Positions 8,371 to 16,109 of a stretch of DNA of 64,000 nt are shown here, in pieces; position 1 is the first letter of the stretch, and each line of letters starts with the position of its first letter. The translations under genes were made by a program, and so were the position numbers. This stretch comes from JADJWR01 sp964610575 (lineage in GTDB: Bacteria; Pseudomonadota; Gammaproteobacteria; Burkholderiales; Burkholderiaceae_F): positions 97,781-161,780 of the forward strand of contig CAZSYX010000001.1 of the NCBI GenBank assembly GCA_964610575.1, given 5' to 3'. The notes under the pieces were generated by a model. It made no database searches and was not told the origin of the DNA. It worked only from the letters and a program-made list of their open reading frames with translations.

Positions 8371-8979
8371 ATGCAGCAGCTATCTCTGAAAGAACAGCAG
8401 CAGCGCCTGCGCGAGGACGTCATCCTGCAGGCGGTCAACTCGCTGCTCGCCGAGAAGGGTTACGACCTGATGACGGTCGACGAGGTCGCCGCCATGGTCG
8501 GCATCGCCAAGGCCTCGCTGTACAAGCACTTCGAGTCGAAGGAAAAGCTGGCAGCCGCGGCCATGGTGCGCCTGCTCGATCGCACGCAGGAGATCATCGA
8601 TGCGCAGCCGGAGTCCGCCGCGCCGCTGGACAAGCTCAAGTCGGTCGTGCGCTGGGCCGTTCGCGAGCATCTGCGCGGGCAGATGCCGGCCCTTCCGTCC
8701 ACCCGCTCGGCGCTGCGCGAGGCGCTGGTCGCGCACAAGCCCTACGTCGAGCGGTTGGTTCGGGTGACCGAGCATCTGGGCGGCTGGATCGAAGCGGCGC
8801 AGCTAGCGGGTGCCATCAATCCTCGCCTGACCGGCGAGGTCGTGCTGTACACCGTGTTCGCGCGCGCCTGCGACCCGGTGTCTGACTTCCTCAAGCTCTC
8901 CGGCGCCTACAGCGACGACGAGATCGTCGAGTTCATCGACGACACCTGCTTCGCGGGCCTCGCGACCCGGCCGTCGTAG
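8371..8979 (+). CDS. TetR family transcriptional regulator
   Basis: A 202-residue regulator with the TetR helix-turn-helix at residues ~18-55 (NSLLAEKGYDLMTVDEVAAM...GIAKASLYKHFESKEKL). The C-terminal ligand domain contains HLRGQMPALPSTRSALREAL and a final acidic helix; the ligand is unknown. ATG 8371 has AAGG six bases upstream; a TTG two codons earlier is not supported. It is transcribed away from the DUF1365-CFA operon and ends 24 bases before the convergent amine-oxidase gene. It likely binds the repeated ACTGATTAG elements immediately upstream and so controls both itself and the operon. This is inference from position and repeat pattern. Confidence 0.88.
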   Translation: MQQLSLKEQQQRLREDVILQAVNSLLAEKGYDLMTVDEVAAMVGIAKASLYKHFESKEKLAAAAMVRLLDRTQEIIDAQPESAAPLDKLKSVVRWAVREHLRGQMPALPSTRSALREALVAHKPYVERLVRVTEHLGGWIEAAQLAGAINPRLTGEVVLYTVFARACDPVSDFLKLSGAYSDDEIVEFIDDTCFAGLATRPS

Positions 8980-9003
8980 CGCCACGAGCCCCGCGGCGGC
9001 AGG

Positions 9004-10299
9004 CTAGGCCGCCAGCTGCTGCGGTCTGCGTACCAGCGCGGCGAGCGCGCCGGCCACCGCGAGGCCGGATTTCAGGCCGTCCTCGTGGAAGCCATAACCG
9101 GTCCAGGCGCCCGCAAGCCACACACGCCGGCGCCCCTGCACGTCCGGCAGGCACTTCTGCGCCTCGATCATCCGCGCGTCGAAGATCGGATGCGAATAGT
9201 CGAACTCGGCGAGCACCTTCTCGGGCGCCGGCTCGACGAGCGGGTTCAGGCTGACGAACACCGGCGAGCGGAAGGGCAGCGGCTGCAGCTTGTTCAGCAG
9301 GTAGGTGACCGACACGTCGGGATCGGCGCCGCCGTTGCTCAGGTAGTTCCACGACGACCACACCTTGCGCGACTGCGGCATCAGCCGAGGATCGGTGTGC
9401 AGCACGGCGCGGTTGGGCTGGTAGAGCGCACCCGAAAGCAGCCGGCGCTCGGCGTCGTCCGCATCGGCCAGCAGCGCCGCCGACTGGTCGCTGTGGCAGG
9501 CCAGCACCACGTGATCGAAGGCCTCGACGCCGCGTTCGGTGCGCACGTTGACCTTGCCCGCCGCCTCGTTGCGCCTGACGTCCAGCACCGGCGTGCCGAG
9601 GCGCAGGTCGGTCAGGCGGGCGGCGATCTTGTGCACGTATTGGCGCGCGCCGCCGGCCACCGTGTACCACTGCGGCCGGTCGTTGACCTGCAGCAGGCCG
9701 TGGTTGTGGCAGAAGCGGATGAAGGTGGCGAGCGGATAGGCGAGCATGGTGCGCATGGGGCACGACCAGATCGCGGCCGCCATCGGCAGCAGATACCAGC
9801 GGCGGAAGCTTTCTCCGTAACGATGCCGGTCGAGGAACTCGCCGAGCGTCTGCTCGCCGGAACCTTCGCCGCCCTGCGCGATTCGCGTGGCCTGCCGGTT
9901 GAAGCGCAGGATATCGGCCAGCATGCCAAGGAAGCGAGGCGAGGCGAGGTTGCGCCGCTGCGCAAACACGCCGGCGAGATCGGTGCCGGCCCACTCGATG
10001 CGTCGCCCGCCCGTGGTCGGCACGCTGACCGCGAACGACATGTCGCTCCTCGCGGTGGGCACGCCAAGGTCGGCAAGCAGCCGGATCAGGTTCGGATAGG
10101 TCCGCTCGTTGAACACCAGGAACCCGGTGTCGACCGGGTGCTCGATGCCGTCCAGCAGCACATCGACGGTGTTGGTATGGCCGCCGAGCCGCGGCTCGGC
10201 TTCGAACAGGGTGACCTGGACACCGTGCTGCCGCTCGGCAAGCAGCGCGTGCGCGCAGCCGAGCCCGGAGATGCCGCTGCCAACGATGGCGACTTTCAT
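9004..10299 (-). CDS. FAD-dependent amine-oxidase-like oxidoreductase
   Basis: A 431-residue flavoprotein. The N-terminal dinucleotide motif is VAIVGSGISGLGCAHALL, followed by the acidic end of strand two and LGGHTNTV, the usual second FAD contact of the NAD(P)-binding amine-oxidase superfamily. The C-terminus has VWLAGAWTGYGFHEDGLKSG, the conserved FAD-closing motif. Orthologues travel with DUF1365 and CFA-like genes and are annotated as cyclopropane/furan fatty acid-related flavin oxidases; a desaturation step on the methylated acyl chain is likely. Here the TetR gene separates it from DUF1365. ATG has GAGG seven bases upstream. It may be transcribed with folE2 and the peroxidase. Confidence 0.87.
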   Translation of the reverse strand: MKVAIVGSGISGLGCAHALLAERQHGVQVTLFEAEPRLGGHTNTVDVLLDGIEHPVDTGFLVFNERTYPNLIRLLADLGVPTARSDMSFAVSVPTTGGRRIEWAGTDLAGVFAQRRNLASPRFLGMLADILRFNRQATRIAQGGEGSGEQTLGEFLDRHRYGESFRRWYLLPMAAAIWSCPMRTMLAYPLATFIRFCHNHGLLQVNDRPQWYTVAGGARQYVHKIAARLTDLRLGTPVLDVRRNEAAGKVNVRTERGVEAFDHVVLACHSDQSAALLADADDAERRLLSGALYQPNRAVLHTDPRLMPQSRKVWSSWNYLSNGGADPDVSVTYLLNKLQPLPFRSPVFVSLNPLVEPAPEKVLAEFDYSHPIFDARMIEAQKCLPDVQGRRRVWLAGAWTGYGFHEDGLKSGLAVAGALAALVRRPQQLAA

Positions 10300-10432
10300 G
10301 TGCGAACCTCGATCGCGCGCGCCGCGCGCAGTGATGCGACGCCGGCCACGGAGTCAGTACCGCTTGCCTGTCGGATTGGGAAGGACTGGGGTGCCGGCCG
10401 CGCAGCGCGCCGGCCGGGGCGCTGCGCCTTGG

Positions 10433-11236
10433 CTAGCGCCCGCTGCGCTTGTCGAACTCGACCATCGCGTAGGCCGAGTGATTGTGGATCGCCTCGAAAT
10501 TCTCCGACTCGACGGCGTAGGCGAGCACGCGGTCGTCGGCATTCAGCGCCAGCGCCACGTCGCGCACCACGTCCTCGACGAACTTCGGGTTGTCGTAGGC
10601 GCGTTCGGTCACGTACTTCTCGTCGGGGCGCTTCAGCAGTGCCCACATCTCGCTCGAGGCGGAAGCTTCCGCGATGCGCACCTGCTCCTCGACGGTCATC
10701 GGCGCGGCCAGCTCGACGCCGATCACGATATGCGCGCGCTGGTTGTGCGCGCCGTAGTCGGAAATCTTCTTGCTGCACGGGCACAAGCTGGTCACCGGCA
10801 CCGTCACCTTCTGCAGCACCCGCACGCCGGCTTCGCCGGCCTCGGCGCGCAGCGACAACTGGTAGTCCATCAGGCTCTGCACGCCCGAGACCGGCGCCGA
10901 CTTCATGATGAAGTACGGCAGCCGCACCTCGATCTCCCCGCGCGTGGCCTCCAGCCGCGCCAGCATTGCCGCCATCAGCGTGCGCATGGAGGCGGCCGAC
11001 AGCGGCTCGCCATGGCTGCTGAGCACCTCGATGAAGCGCGACATGTGCGTGCCCTTCATCTGCGCCGGCAGCGCCACGAACATGTCGACCGACGCCACCG
11101 ACGGCTGGCTGCCGCTGGCGGTGGCCACCTGGACCGGATGGGTCAGCGAGCGGACCCCGACGCGGGCGATCGCGACATTGCGCAGATCGTGGCTCGCTTG
11201 CACGTCGGGAAGGAACATCGGGTCGGGCGCGTTCAT
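10433..11236 (-). CDS. folE2: GTP cyclohydrolase FolE2 (type IB)
   Basis: A 267-residue enzyme converting GTP to 7,8-dihydroneopterin triphosphate, the first step of tetrahydrofolate and pterin synthesis. The FolE2 signature VTSLCPCSKKISDYGAHNQRAH is present and supplies the metal-binding cysteine; FolE2 enzymes use various divalent metals and replace zinc-dependent FolE. The likely start is ATG 11236 (AGGA eight bases upstream), removing 11 residues from the longest frame. Its presence between a flavin oxidase and a peroxidase next to a putative light sensor recalls light-induced folE genes near LitR regulators, where pterins could feed photolyase or cryptochrome cofactors. No photolyase is visible in this window. 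Confidence 0.93.
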   Translation of the reverse strand: MNAPDPMFLPDVQASHDLRNVAIARVGVRSLTHPVQVATASGSQPSVASVDMFVALPAQMKGTHMSRFIEVLSSHGEPLSAASMRTLMAAMLARLEATRGEIEVRLPYFIMKSAPVSGVQSLMDYQLSLRAEAGEAGVRVLQKVTVPVTSLCPCSKKISDYGAHNQRAHIVIGVELAAPMTVEEQVRIAEASASSEMWALLKRPDEKYVTERAYDNPKFVEDVVRDVALALNADDRVLAYAVESENFEAIHNHSAYAMVEFDKRSGR

Positions 11237-11350
11237 CGGTGAATCCTGAATTGTCCCCGATCTCGCCACCCGGCGCGTCGGTGACGGGCCGAATCGGCCA
11301 CGCGGACACTCCCACGTTGCGCTCGCCGCCGTTCATATCAACCCCGCAAC

Positions 11351-11974
11351 TCAGCGGGTCGCCAGCAGCTGCTCGATGCGGCCGGTCAGCCGGCGGTCGA
11401 GCGGATCAACCGCGCTCGGGAACGCTGCCACTGCGCGCCCCTGCCGATCGATCAGGTACTTGTGGAAGTTCCACTTGGGCGCCTCACCGGTTTCCCGGGT
11501 CAGCGCCGCGAAGAACGGGTTGGCAGTCTGCCCGACGACCCCCGATTTCGCAAACATCGGGAAGCGCACGCCGTAGACGTCGAAGCACTGCTCGGCGATG
11601 CCCTTGTTGTCCTTTGGCTCCTGGCGGAAATCAGCCGACGGGAAGCCCATGATGACCAGCCCACGCGATGCATAACGCTCGTGCAGCTTCTGCAGCCCCT
11701 CGTACTGAGGCGTATAGCCGCAGGCACTGGCTGTGTTGACCGCCAGCACCACCTTGCCGGCGTACTGGCACAGGTTCTGCGGCTGGTCGTCCTGCAAGCG
11801 GGGCAGGGTGTGGTTGAGCAGCGCCGGGCAATTCTGTGAAGGGCTCGCCTTGGCCCAGTTTGTCCAGGCGACGGCGAACACGACGACCAGCAAAGATGCC
11901 GTCATGAAACGCGCCATCCGACGCCACGCGAGCCTCGTAGCGCGTGCTGGAGACGGTCTGATGTTAGTGTTCAC
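11351..11974 (-). CDS. Glutathione peroxidase family protein, exported or membrane-anchored
   Basis: A 207-residue thiol peroxidase. An N-terminal hydrophobic segment (FMTASLLVVVFAVAWTNWAKA) indicates export or an inner-membrane anchor. The catalytic Cys lies in NTASACGYTPQYEGL and the Trp/Asn pair in WNFHKYLI. The usual CNQF loop carrying the catalytic Gln reads SADF (GFPSADFRQEP), so the Gln is replaced by Asp and the resolving-type Cys is lost; such variants exist in bacterial periplasmic members. GTG start at 11974 has AGGGGG about ten bases upstream. A near-consensus promoter lies at 12121-12094. Likely reduces lipid or hydrogen peroxides with thioredoxin. Confidence 0.85.
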   Translation of the reverse strand: MNTNIRPSPARATRLAWRRMARFMTASLLVVVFAVAWTNWAKASPSQNCPALLNHTLPRLQDDQPQNLCQYAGKVVLAVNTASACGYTPQYEGLQKLHERYASRGLVIMGFPSADFRQEPKDNKGIAEQCFDVYGVRFPMFAKSGVVGQTANPFFAALTRETGEAPKWNFHKYLIDRQGRAVAAFPSAVDPLDRRLTGRIEQLLATR

Positions 11975-12050
11975 TTTCTTATTTCCCCCTTTTCTTACAT
12001 CAGATCTATCTGATGGCTCGGCGACAGCGGCGTACTGATCGGCAGCCGTT

Positions 12051-12138
12051 GGACACAGAAAAATGTCCTAGTCAAAACATCGACACTGCCGTTATCATAC
12101 GGATGAGACATAAAAAGTCAAAGCCTTGTCCATGACAA
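12051..12138. promoter_or_regulatory. Divergent promoter region of gpx and the MerR/LitR-like gene
   Basis: The minus strand reads TTGACT (12121-12116), a 16-base spacer and TATGAT (12099-12094), a convincing sigma-70 promoter pointing toward the peroxidase. Flanking it are two short inverted repeats: TTGTC-CAT-GACAA at 12126-12138, immediately upstream of the -35 box, and GGACA-N8-TGTCC at 12051-12068, downstream of the start of transcription. Both share the GACAA/GGACA half-site and are candidates for binding by the divergent MerR-type regulator. Promoter is seen directly; operator assignment is inference. Confidence 0.55.
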
Positions 12139-12235
12139 AAGAGTTTGTACTCGCCGTGCGTGGCAGACTTGGCGGCACCCCGGCTTGCGTTGGCAATGTC
12201 CCGCCGGCAGGCATCACGATGCGTCACGGCGAGCG

Positions 12236-13174
12236 ATGAACACGGAAACGGCGCCGGCGCCGGTCACCTTGACCATTGCCTCGGTCGAGCGCGATACCGG
12301 GCTATCGAAGGACACGCTTCGGGTCTGGGAGCGGCGCTACGGCTTCCCGGCCCCCGACCGTGACGCGCTCGGCGAGCGGCTGTACCCGCTCGACCAGGTC
12401 GACAAACTGCGCACGCTGAAGCGGCTGCTCGACCTCGGCCACCGGCCGGGCAAGATTGTCGGCCTGCCGATCGACGAACTGCAGCGGCTGGCACAGGCCA
12501 GCGCCAATGCGTCGCTGCGCAGCCTGCAGCCGGTGCATGAGCGGGACGATCTCGACGGGCTGCTCGTCCTGCTCACCGCCCATCGATTCGACGAACTGCG
12601 TAGCCAGTTGTCGCAAGTGCTGCTACGCAAGGGGCTGGCGCGCTTCATCGCCGACGTGTTGGCGCCGATGAACGAGATGGTCGGCGAGGCGTGGACGCGC
12701 GGCAGGCTGCAGATCTTCGAGGAACACTTGTACACGGAGGTGGTGCAGGGGCTGCTGCGCAACGCGATCGGCTCGATCCAGCGCACCGACCGGCGGCCGC
12801 GGGTACTACTGACCACCTTTCCGCAGGAGCCGCACGGGCTGGGTATCCTGATGGCCGAGGCGACCTTTGCGCTCGAAGGCTGCCACTGCATCTCGCTCGG
12901 CGTGCAGACGCCGGTGTGGGACATCGCCCTTGCGGCCGCGGCGCAGCGGGCCGACATCGTCGCCCTGTCGTTCTCCTCCGCGGTCAATCCGAACCAGGCG
13001 CTCGACGGGCTGGCCGAACTGCGCGGCCAGCTGCCGGCGGCGGTCGAGATCTGGGCCGGCGGTGGCTGCCCGACGCTGCACCGGCGTCCGCGGCAGGGCG
13101 TGCTCGCGCTGCGCATGCTCGACGAGATTGCCCCGGCGCTGCAGCGCTGGCGACAGGCGAACGCTGCCGCCTAG
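12236..13174 (+). CDS. MerR-family regulator with cobalamin-binding light-sensor module (CarH/LitR-like)
   Basis: A 312-residue regulator. Residues 12-75 form a MerR winged helix (IASVERDTGLSKDTLRVWERRYG). Residues ~100-185 are the helical cobalamin-binding domain with W153-x9-E163-H164, and residues ~188-310 are a Rossmann B12 domain with E198-P-H200-G-L-G203. Both motifs are those known for adenosylcobalamin-dependent photoreceptors CarH/LitR, which bind DNA in the dark and release it in light. Thr154 occupies the place of the Thermus CarH histidine (His132) that ligates cobalt in the light-state, so its photochemistry may differ. Divergent from the peroxidase; predicted to control the neighbouring lipid, folE2 and peroxidase genes. 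Start is uncertain by some codons; ribosome site weak. Confidence 0.85.
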   Translation: MNTETAPAPVTLTIASVERDTGLSKDTLRVWERRYGFPAPDRDALGERLYPLDQVDKLRTLKRLLDLGHRPGKIVGLPIDELQRLAQASANASLRSLQPVHERDDLDGLLVLLTAHRFDELRSQLSQVLLRKGLARFIADVLAPMNEMVGEAWTRGRLQIFEEHLYTEVVQGLLRNAIGSIQRTDRRPRVLLTTFPQEPHGLGILMAEATFALEGCHCISLGVQTPVWDIALAAAAQRADIVALSFSSAVNPNQALDGLAELRGQLPAAVEIWAGGGCPTLHRRPRQGVLALRMLDEIAPALQRWRQANAAA

Positions 13175-13278
13175 CTCGGCATCGTGCGATCGCCGGCGGC
13201 GCGCGGCAATGCACGCCCTTGCTGCCGAAATGCCCGACAATCCGGCGTCCCTCTGAACGCCTGACGGGAGCGGTGCAC

Positions 13279-14073
13279 ATGAAACTGAGCCAACGGGTCG
13301 CGGTGATCACCGGTGCGGCGCAGGGCATCGGCGCCGCCTGCGCGCGAGCTTTTGCCGTAGAGGGTGCACACGTCGTCGTTTCCGACGTCAACGAGGTCGG
13401 CGGCACCGCGCTGGTGCGCGACATCGCGGCGGACGGCGGCATGGCGATCTTCTGCCGTGCCGACGTCGGCGAAAAGCGCGATGCCGAGCGGCTGGTGGCG
13501 CACGCGGTCGAACACTTCGGCCGCCTCGACGTGCTGGTCAACAACGCCGGCATCGTGCACGCTGCCGAGTTCGTCGACCTCGCCGAGGAGGACTTCGACC
13601 GCGTGCTGCGCGTCAACCTGAAGGGTTCGTTTCTCTGCGCACAGGCGGCCGTGCGACAGATGCTGGCGCAGCCGCCGCGCGTCGGCGCCAGCGGCGAGGA
13701 CTGCCGCGGCGTGGTGATCAACATGTCGAGCGTCAACGCCGTGCTGGCGATCGCCAACCAGGTGCCCTACACGGTCAGCAAGGGCGCGGTGAACCAGCTC
13801 ACCAAGGTGATGGCGATCGGGCTGGCGAACAAGGGCATCCGCGTCGTCGGTATCGGCCCGGGATCGATCGCCACCGAGATGCTGAAGGCCGCGGTGCTGA
13901 CCAACGAGGCGGCGAAGACGCGCATTCTTTCGCGCACGCCGCTGGGCCGCCTCGGCGAGCCTGCCGAGATCGCGCGCATCGCCGTCTTCCTCGCCAGCGA
14001 CGATGCGTCCTACCTCACCGGCACGACCCTGTATCCCGACGGCGGCCGGATGGCGCTCAACTACGTGATGTGA
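13279..14073 (+). CDS. SDR family oxidoreductase (FabG-like)
   Basis: A 264-residue classical short-chain dehydrogenase: VAVITGAAQGIGAACARAF (cofactor motif TGxxxGIG), NNAG at ~residue 89, catalytic Ser in INMSSVNAV, and Tyr/Lys in YTVSKGAVNQL. The C-terminal GEPAEIARIAVFLASDDASYLTGTTLYPDGG is the typical FabG-like ending. It contains a 12-residue insert (PPRVGASGEDCRG) before the catalytic serine. ATG 13279 has GGGAG eight bases upstream. It follows the MerR/LitR-like gene by about 100 bases and might share its transcript. The substrate cannot be read from the sequence. Confidence 0.88.
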   Translation: MKLSQRVAVITGAAQGIGAACARAFAVEGAHVVVSDVNEVGGTALVRDIAADGGMAIFCRADVGEKRDAERLVAHAVEHFGRLDVLVNNAGIVHAAEFVDLAEEDFDRVLRVNLKGSFLCAQAAVRQMLAQPPRVGASGEDCRGVVINMSSVNAVLAIANQVPYTVSKGAVNQLTKVMAIGLANKGIRVVGIGPGSIATEMLKAAVLTNEAAKTRILSRTPLGRLGEPAEIARIAVFLASDDASYLTGTTLYPDGGRMALNYVM

Positions 14074-14308
14074 GTCCAGCGCGAGCGCACCGTCGACTCG
14101 CATCGCCGATCAGTACCGCGCGGATGAATCCCGGCGGCTGAGCGCGGGATGCCGTGCTTCATGCGCGCGGCCTAGCGCCGCGGTAAGACCTCTCCCCCGC
14201 CGATCGGCATGCGCCGCCGCTCGTCTTCACGAGGGCGCTTTGCCCTGCATGACGAACTCTTTCGTGCGCAGAATTCGCCCGCGAGATGCGTACCCGGAGG
14301 CGCGCGCC

Positions 14309-14722
14309 ATGAAGTCGATCGCACTGTCGACTCGATGCAAAGTGTGCGGTTTCACCCTGATCGAATCGATCATTGCGGTGGTGGTCGTTGTGATCCTGGC
14401 CGTCATCTCGCTGCCGAGCTACTCCGATTACGTCAGGCGTGGCGTGCGCGCCGAGGCGCAGGCATTCCTGACGGAAGTCGCCACGCGCCAGCAGCAACGA
14501 CTGGTCGACCGTCGCGAATATGCGGCGACGATCGCCGATCTCGGCGTCGCGCCGCCGAAGTCACTGGCCGGCAAGTACACGGTGTCCATGTCGGCGCCCG
14601 CGGTCGTTCCGCCGGCTTTCACGATCTGGGCCGCGCCGCAGGGGCCGCAGGCCGCCGAGGGTTGCGGAACACTGACCCTGACCAGCGCCGGACAACGCGG
14701 GCCGGCGCATTGCTGGCGGTAG
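14309..14722 (+). CDS. Type IV pilin-like protein (PilE-like)
   Basis: A 137-residue prepilin. After an unusually long charged leader (MKSIALSTRCKVC) comes the prepilin peptidase site G|FTLIES, with Glu at +5 of the mature protein, then the hydrophobic helix IIAVVVVVILAVISLPSYSDYV. The mature globular part has a terminal Cys pair (GCGTLT and HCWR) typical of the pilin D-region. ATG 14309 has GGAGG eight bases upstream. The gene stands alone, so it may be a minor pilin or PilE of the type IV pilus system whose other genes are elsewhere; the gspG-type pseudopilins are far away at 57-58 kb. Confidence 0.85.
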   Translation: MKSIALSTRCKVCGFTLIESIIAVVVVVILAVISLPSYSDYVRRGVRAEAQAFLTEVATRQQQRLVDRREYAATIADLGVAPPKSLAGKYTVSMSAPAVVPPAFTIWAAPQGPQAAEGCGTLTLTSAGQRGPAHCWR

Positions 14723-14820
14723 ACCCCGGCCAACGACGACGTTCATCGCGTGTCGCAACAATGCGCGCCGGGCCGCGTCAAGCGTCTCGCACATATGCCG
14801 GCTCCCCGCCGGCATGGCGC

Positions 14821-14885
14821 CGCACTCAGTAGTTTTCCATCGATCGGGCTCGACCCCGAGGCATGAAGCGCAGATCCTCTTAGTA
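14821..14885 (+). repeat. Dispersed 65-base intergenic repeat, copy A
   Basis: This segment matches, in inverse orientation, the segment 37712-37776 with about six mismatches in 65 bases. The identical core includes GATCGGGCTCGACCCCGAGG and GCATGAAGCGCAGA, and contains a small stem TCGGG/CCCGA. The right end overlaps the stop codon of the FIST-domain gene. Confidence 0.8.
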
Positions 14886-16103
14886 GAAAACGGTCAGCAC
14901 GCCGGTGAAGCCGTACAGGCTGCGGCCGCTGATCTCGCCGTTGGCGTAGAAGCCGACCAGCGGGACGTCGCCGAGCTGCTGCGCGATGACGCGCAGCTCC
15001 TCGTGCTGTTCGCCGAAAAGATGCGTGCCGCGGCCGACGCAGGAGACGTAGATCGCGCCCTTGGCCGCAACCGGGCGGTGCTGCAGTTCCGACTGCTCGT
15101 GCAGGTGGTCGCGGATCTCGGCGCAGATGCGGGTCAGGTCCTTGCGCGCCGCGGTTTCGTCGCGCACGCAGAAGCGCACCATCTGCCCGCGCTCGATCGG
15201 CGTGCCGACGGCAACCGCGCCCCGTGTCGGATCGATCGCCACCACCGGCCGCACGAGGTAATCGTCGCGGTGAAGCCGCTCGTGCGCGGAGGCGTGCTCC
15301 GGCTCGATGCCGACGAACAGCAGCCCACGCCGGCCGAGCACCTTCAGCTGCGCCAGCGCCTCGCGCGTGCGCTCGTTCGAGTTCAATGCAGCGACGTTCT
15401 CGACGATGCCGGCATCCTGCAGCAGCGCATCGAATGCGCGCTCATCGTCGAGCGTGGTGATCAGGTTGTCCTCGCCGCCGGTGATCGTGCGCCGGCGGCT
15501 GCCGGGCAACGGATGGCATCCCTGGGTGACGCGGGATACCAGCGGCACGTCGGAGGCGAACACCACGCCCGACAGCCCGCCGCGCAGCACGCGGTCGGCG
15601 ATCGTCACCGGCGGCTCGCGGCCGCTGGCCAGCCCGCCGAACAGGCTGCCGCTGTCGAGCTTGTGCGCCATGTCCTCGATCAGCCCCGGCAGCCCGGGCG
15701 CGTACGGATCGGCGTGTACCAGCGCGGTAAACGCGGCGCTGCTGGCGCGGTCGGTGCGCGTGCCTCGGGCCGGCGGCCGCTGTGCTCCGGAGAAAACATT
15801 GAAGCTGCCCGGCGCGAAGCGGCCGAGCAGGATTGCCAGCGCCGGTTCGTCGACGTATTCGACGCCGGTGGCGCAGACAGCCGAGGCGCTGGCGCCGACC
15901 CAGTTCGACACGCCGGTGCGCAGCTTCAGCAACGCCAGGATGGTGCCGGCCTGCGCCAGCAGGCCCTCGGTGAGGTAGACGAAGCCGAGGTTCGCGCCGC
16001 GCTGCGTCGAGTCATCCGCTGCCTGGGTGGCGAGTTGCGCCAGGCATAGCTCGACGGCGGTGGTGCCGTCCGGATGCGCGGCGTGGGCGTAGCGGAAGCG
16101 CAT
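14880..16103 (-). CDS. FIST N/C domain sensory protein
   Basis: A 407-residue protein without membrane segments. FIST_N features are visible at the N-terminus (GFVYLTEGLLAQAGTILALL ... NWVGASASAVCATG), and FIST_C in the second half (VRFCVRDETAARKDLTRIC and the ending VPLVGFYANGEISG). FIST domains are thought to bind small ligands such as amino acids and occur alone or fused to signalling domains. The stand-alone form here probably acts as a cytoplasmic ligand sensor or enzyme of unknown role. It starts six bases after phaM and may be cotranscribed with it. Its stop lies inside repeat copy A. Confidence 0.85.
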   Translation of the reverse strand: MRFRYAHAAHPDGTTAVELCLAQLATQAADDSTQRGANLGFVYLTEGLLAQAGTILALLKLRTGVSNWVGASASAVCATGVEYVDEPALAILLGRFAPGSFNVFSGAQRPPARGTRTDRASSAAFTALVHADPYAPGLPGLIEDMAHKLDSGSLFGGLASGREPPVTIADRVLRGGLSGVVFASDVPLVSRVTQGCHPLPGSRRRTITGGEDNLITTLDDERAFDALLQDAGIVENVAALNSNERTREALAQLKVLGRRGLLFVGIEPEHASAHERLHRDDYLVRPVVAIDPTRGAVAVGTPIERGQMVRFCVRDETAARKDLTRICAEIRDHLHEQSELQHRPVAAKGAIYVSCVGRGTHLFGEQHEELRVIAQQLGDVPLVGFYANGEISGRSLYGFTGVLTVFY

Positions 16104-16109
16104 CAGCGC

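Noticed and set aside
10392..10413. GC-rich stem (GCCGG/CCGGC with CGCG/CGCG) between the flavin oxidase and folE2
   Set aside because: It has a bulge and no U-tract, so a terminator cannot be claimed; such stems are common by chance at this base composition.
14074..14308. Possible small gene between the SDR and the pilin
   Set aside because: Frames here have no ribosome site or protein-like composition; nothing recognised apart from the pilin ribosome site.
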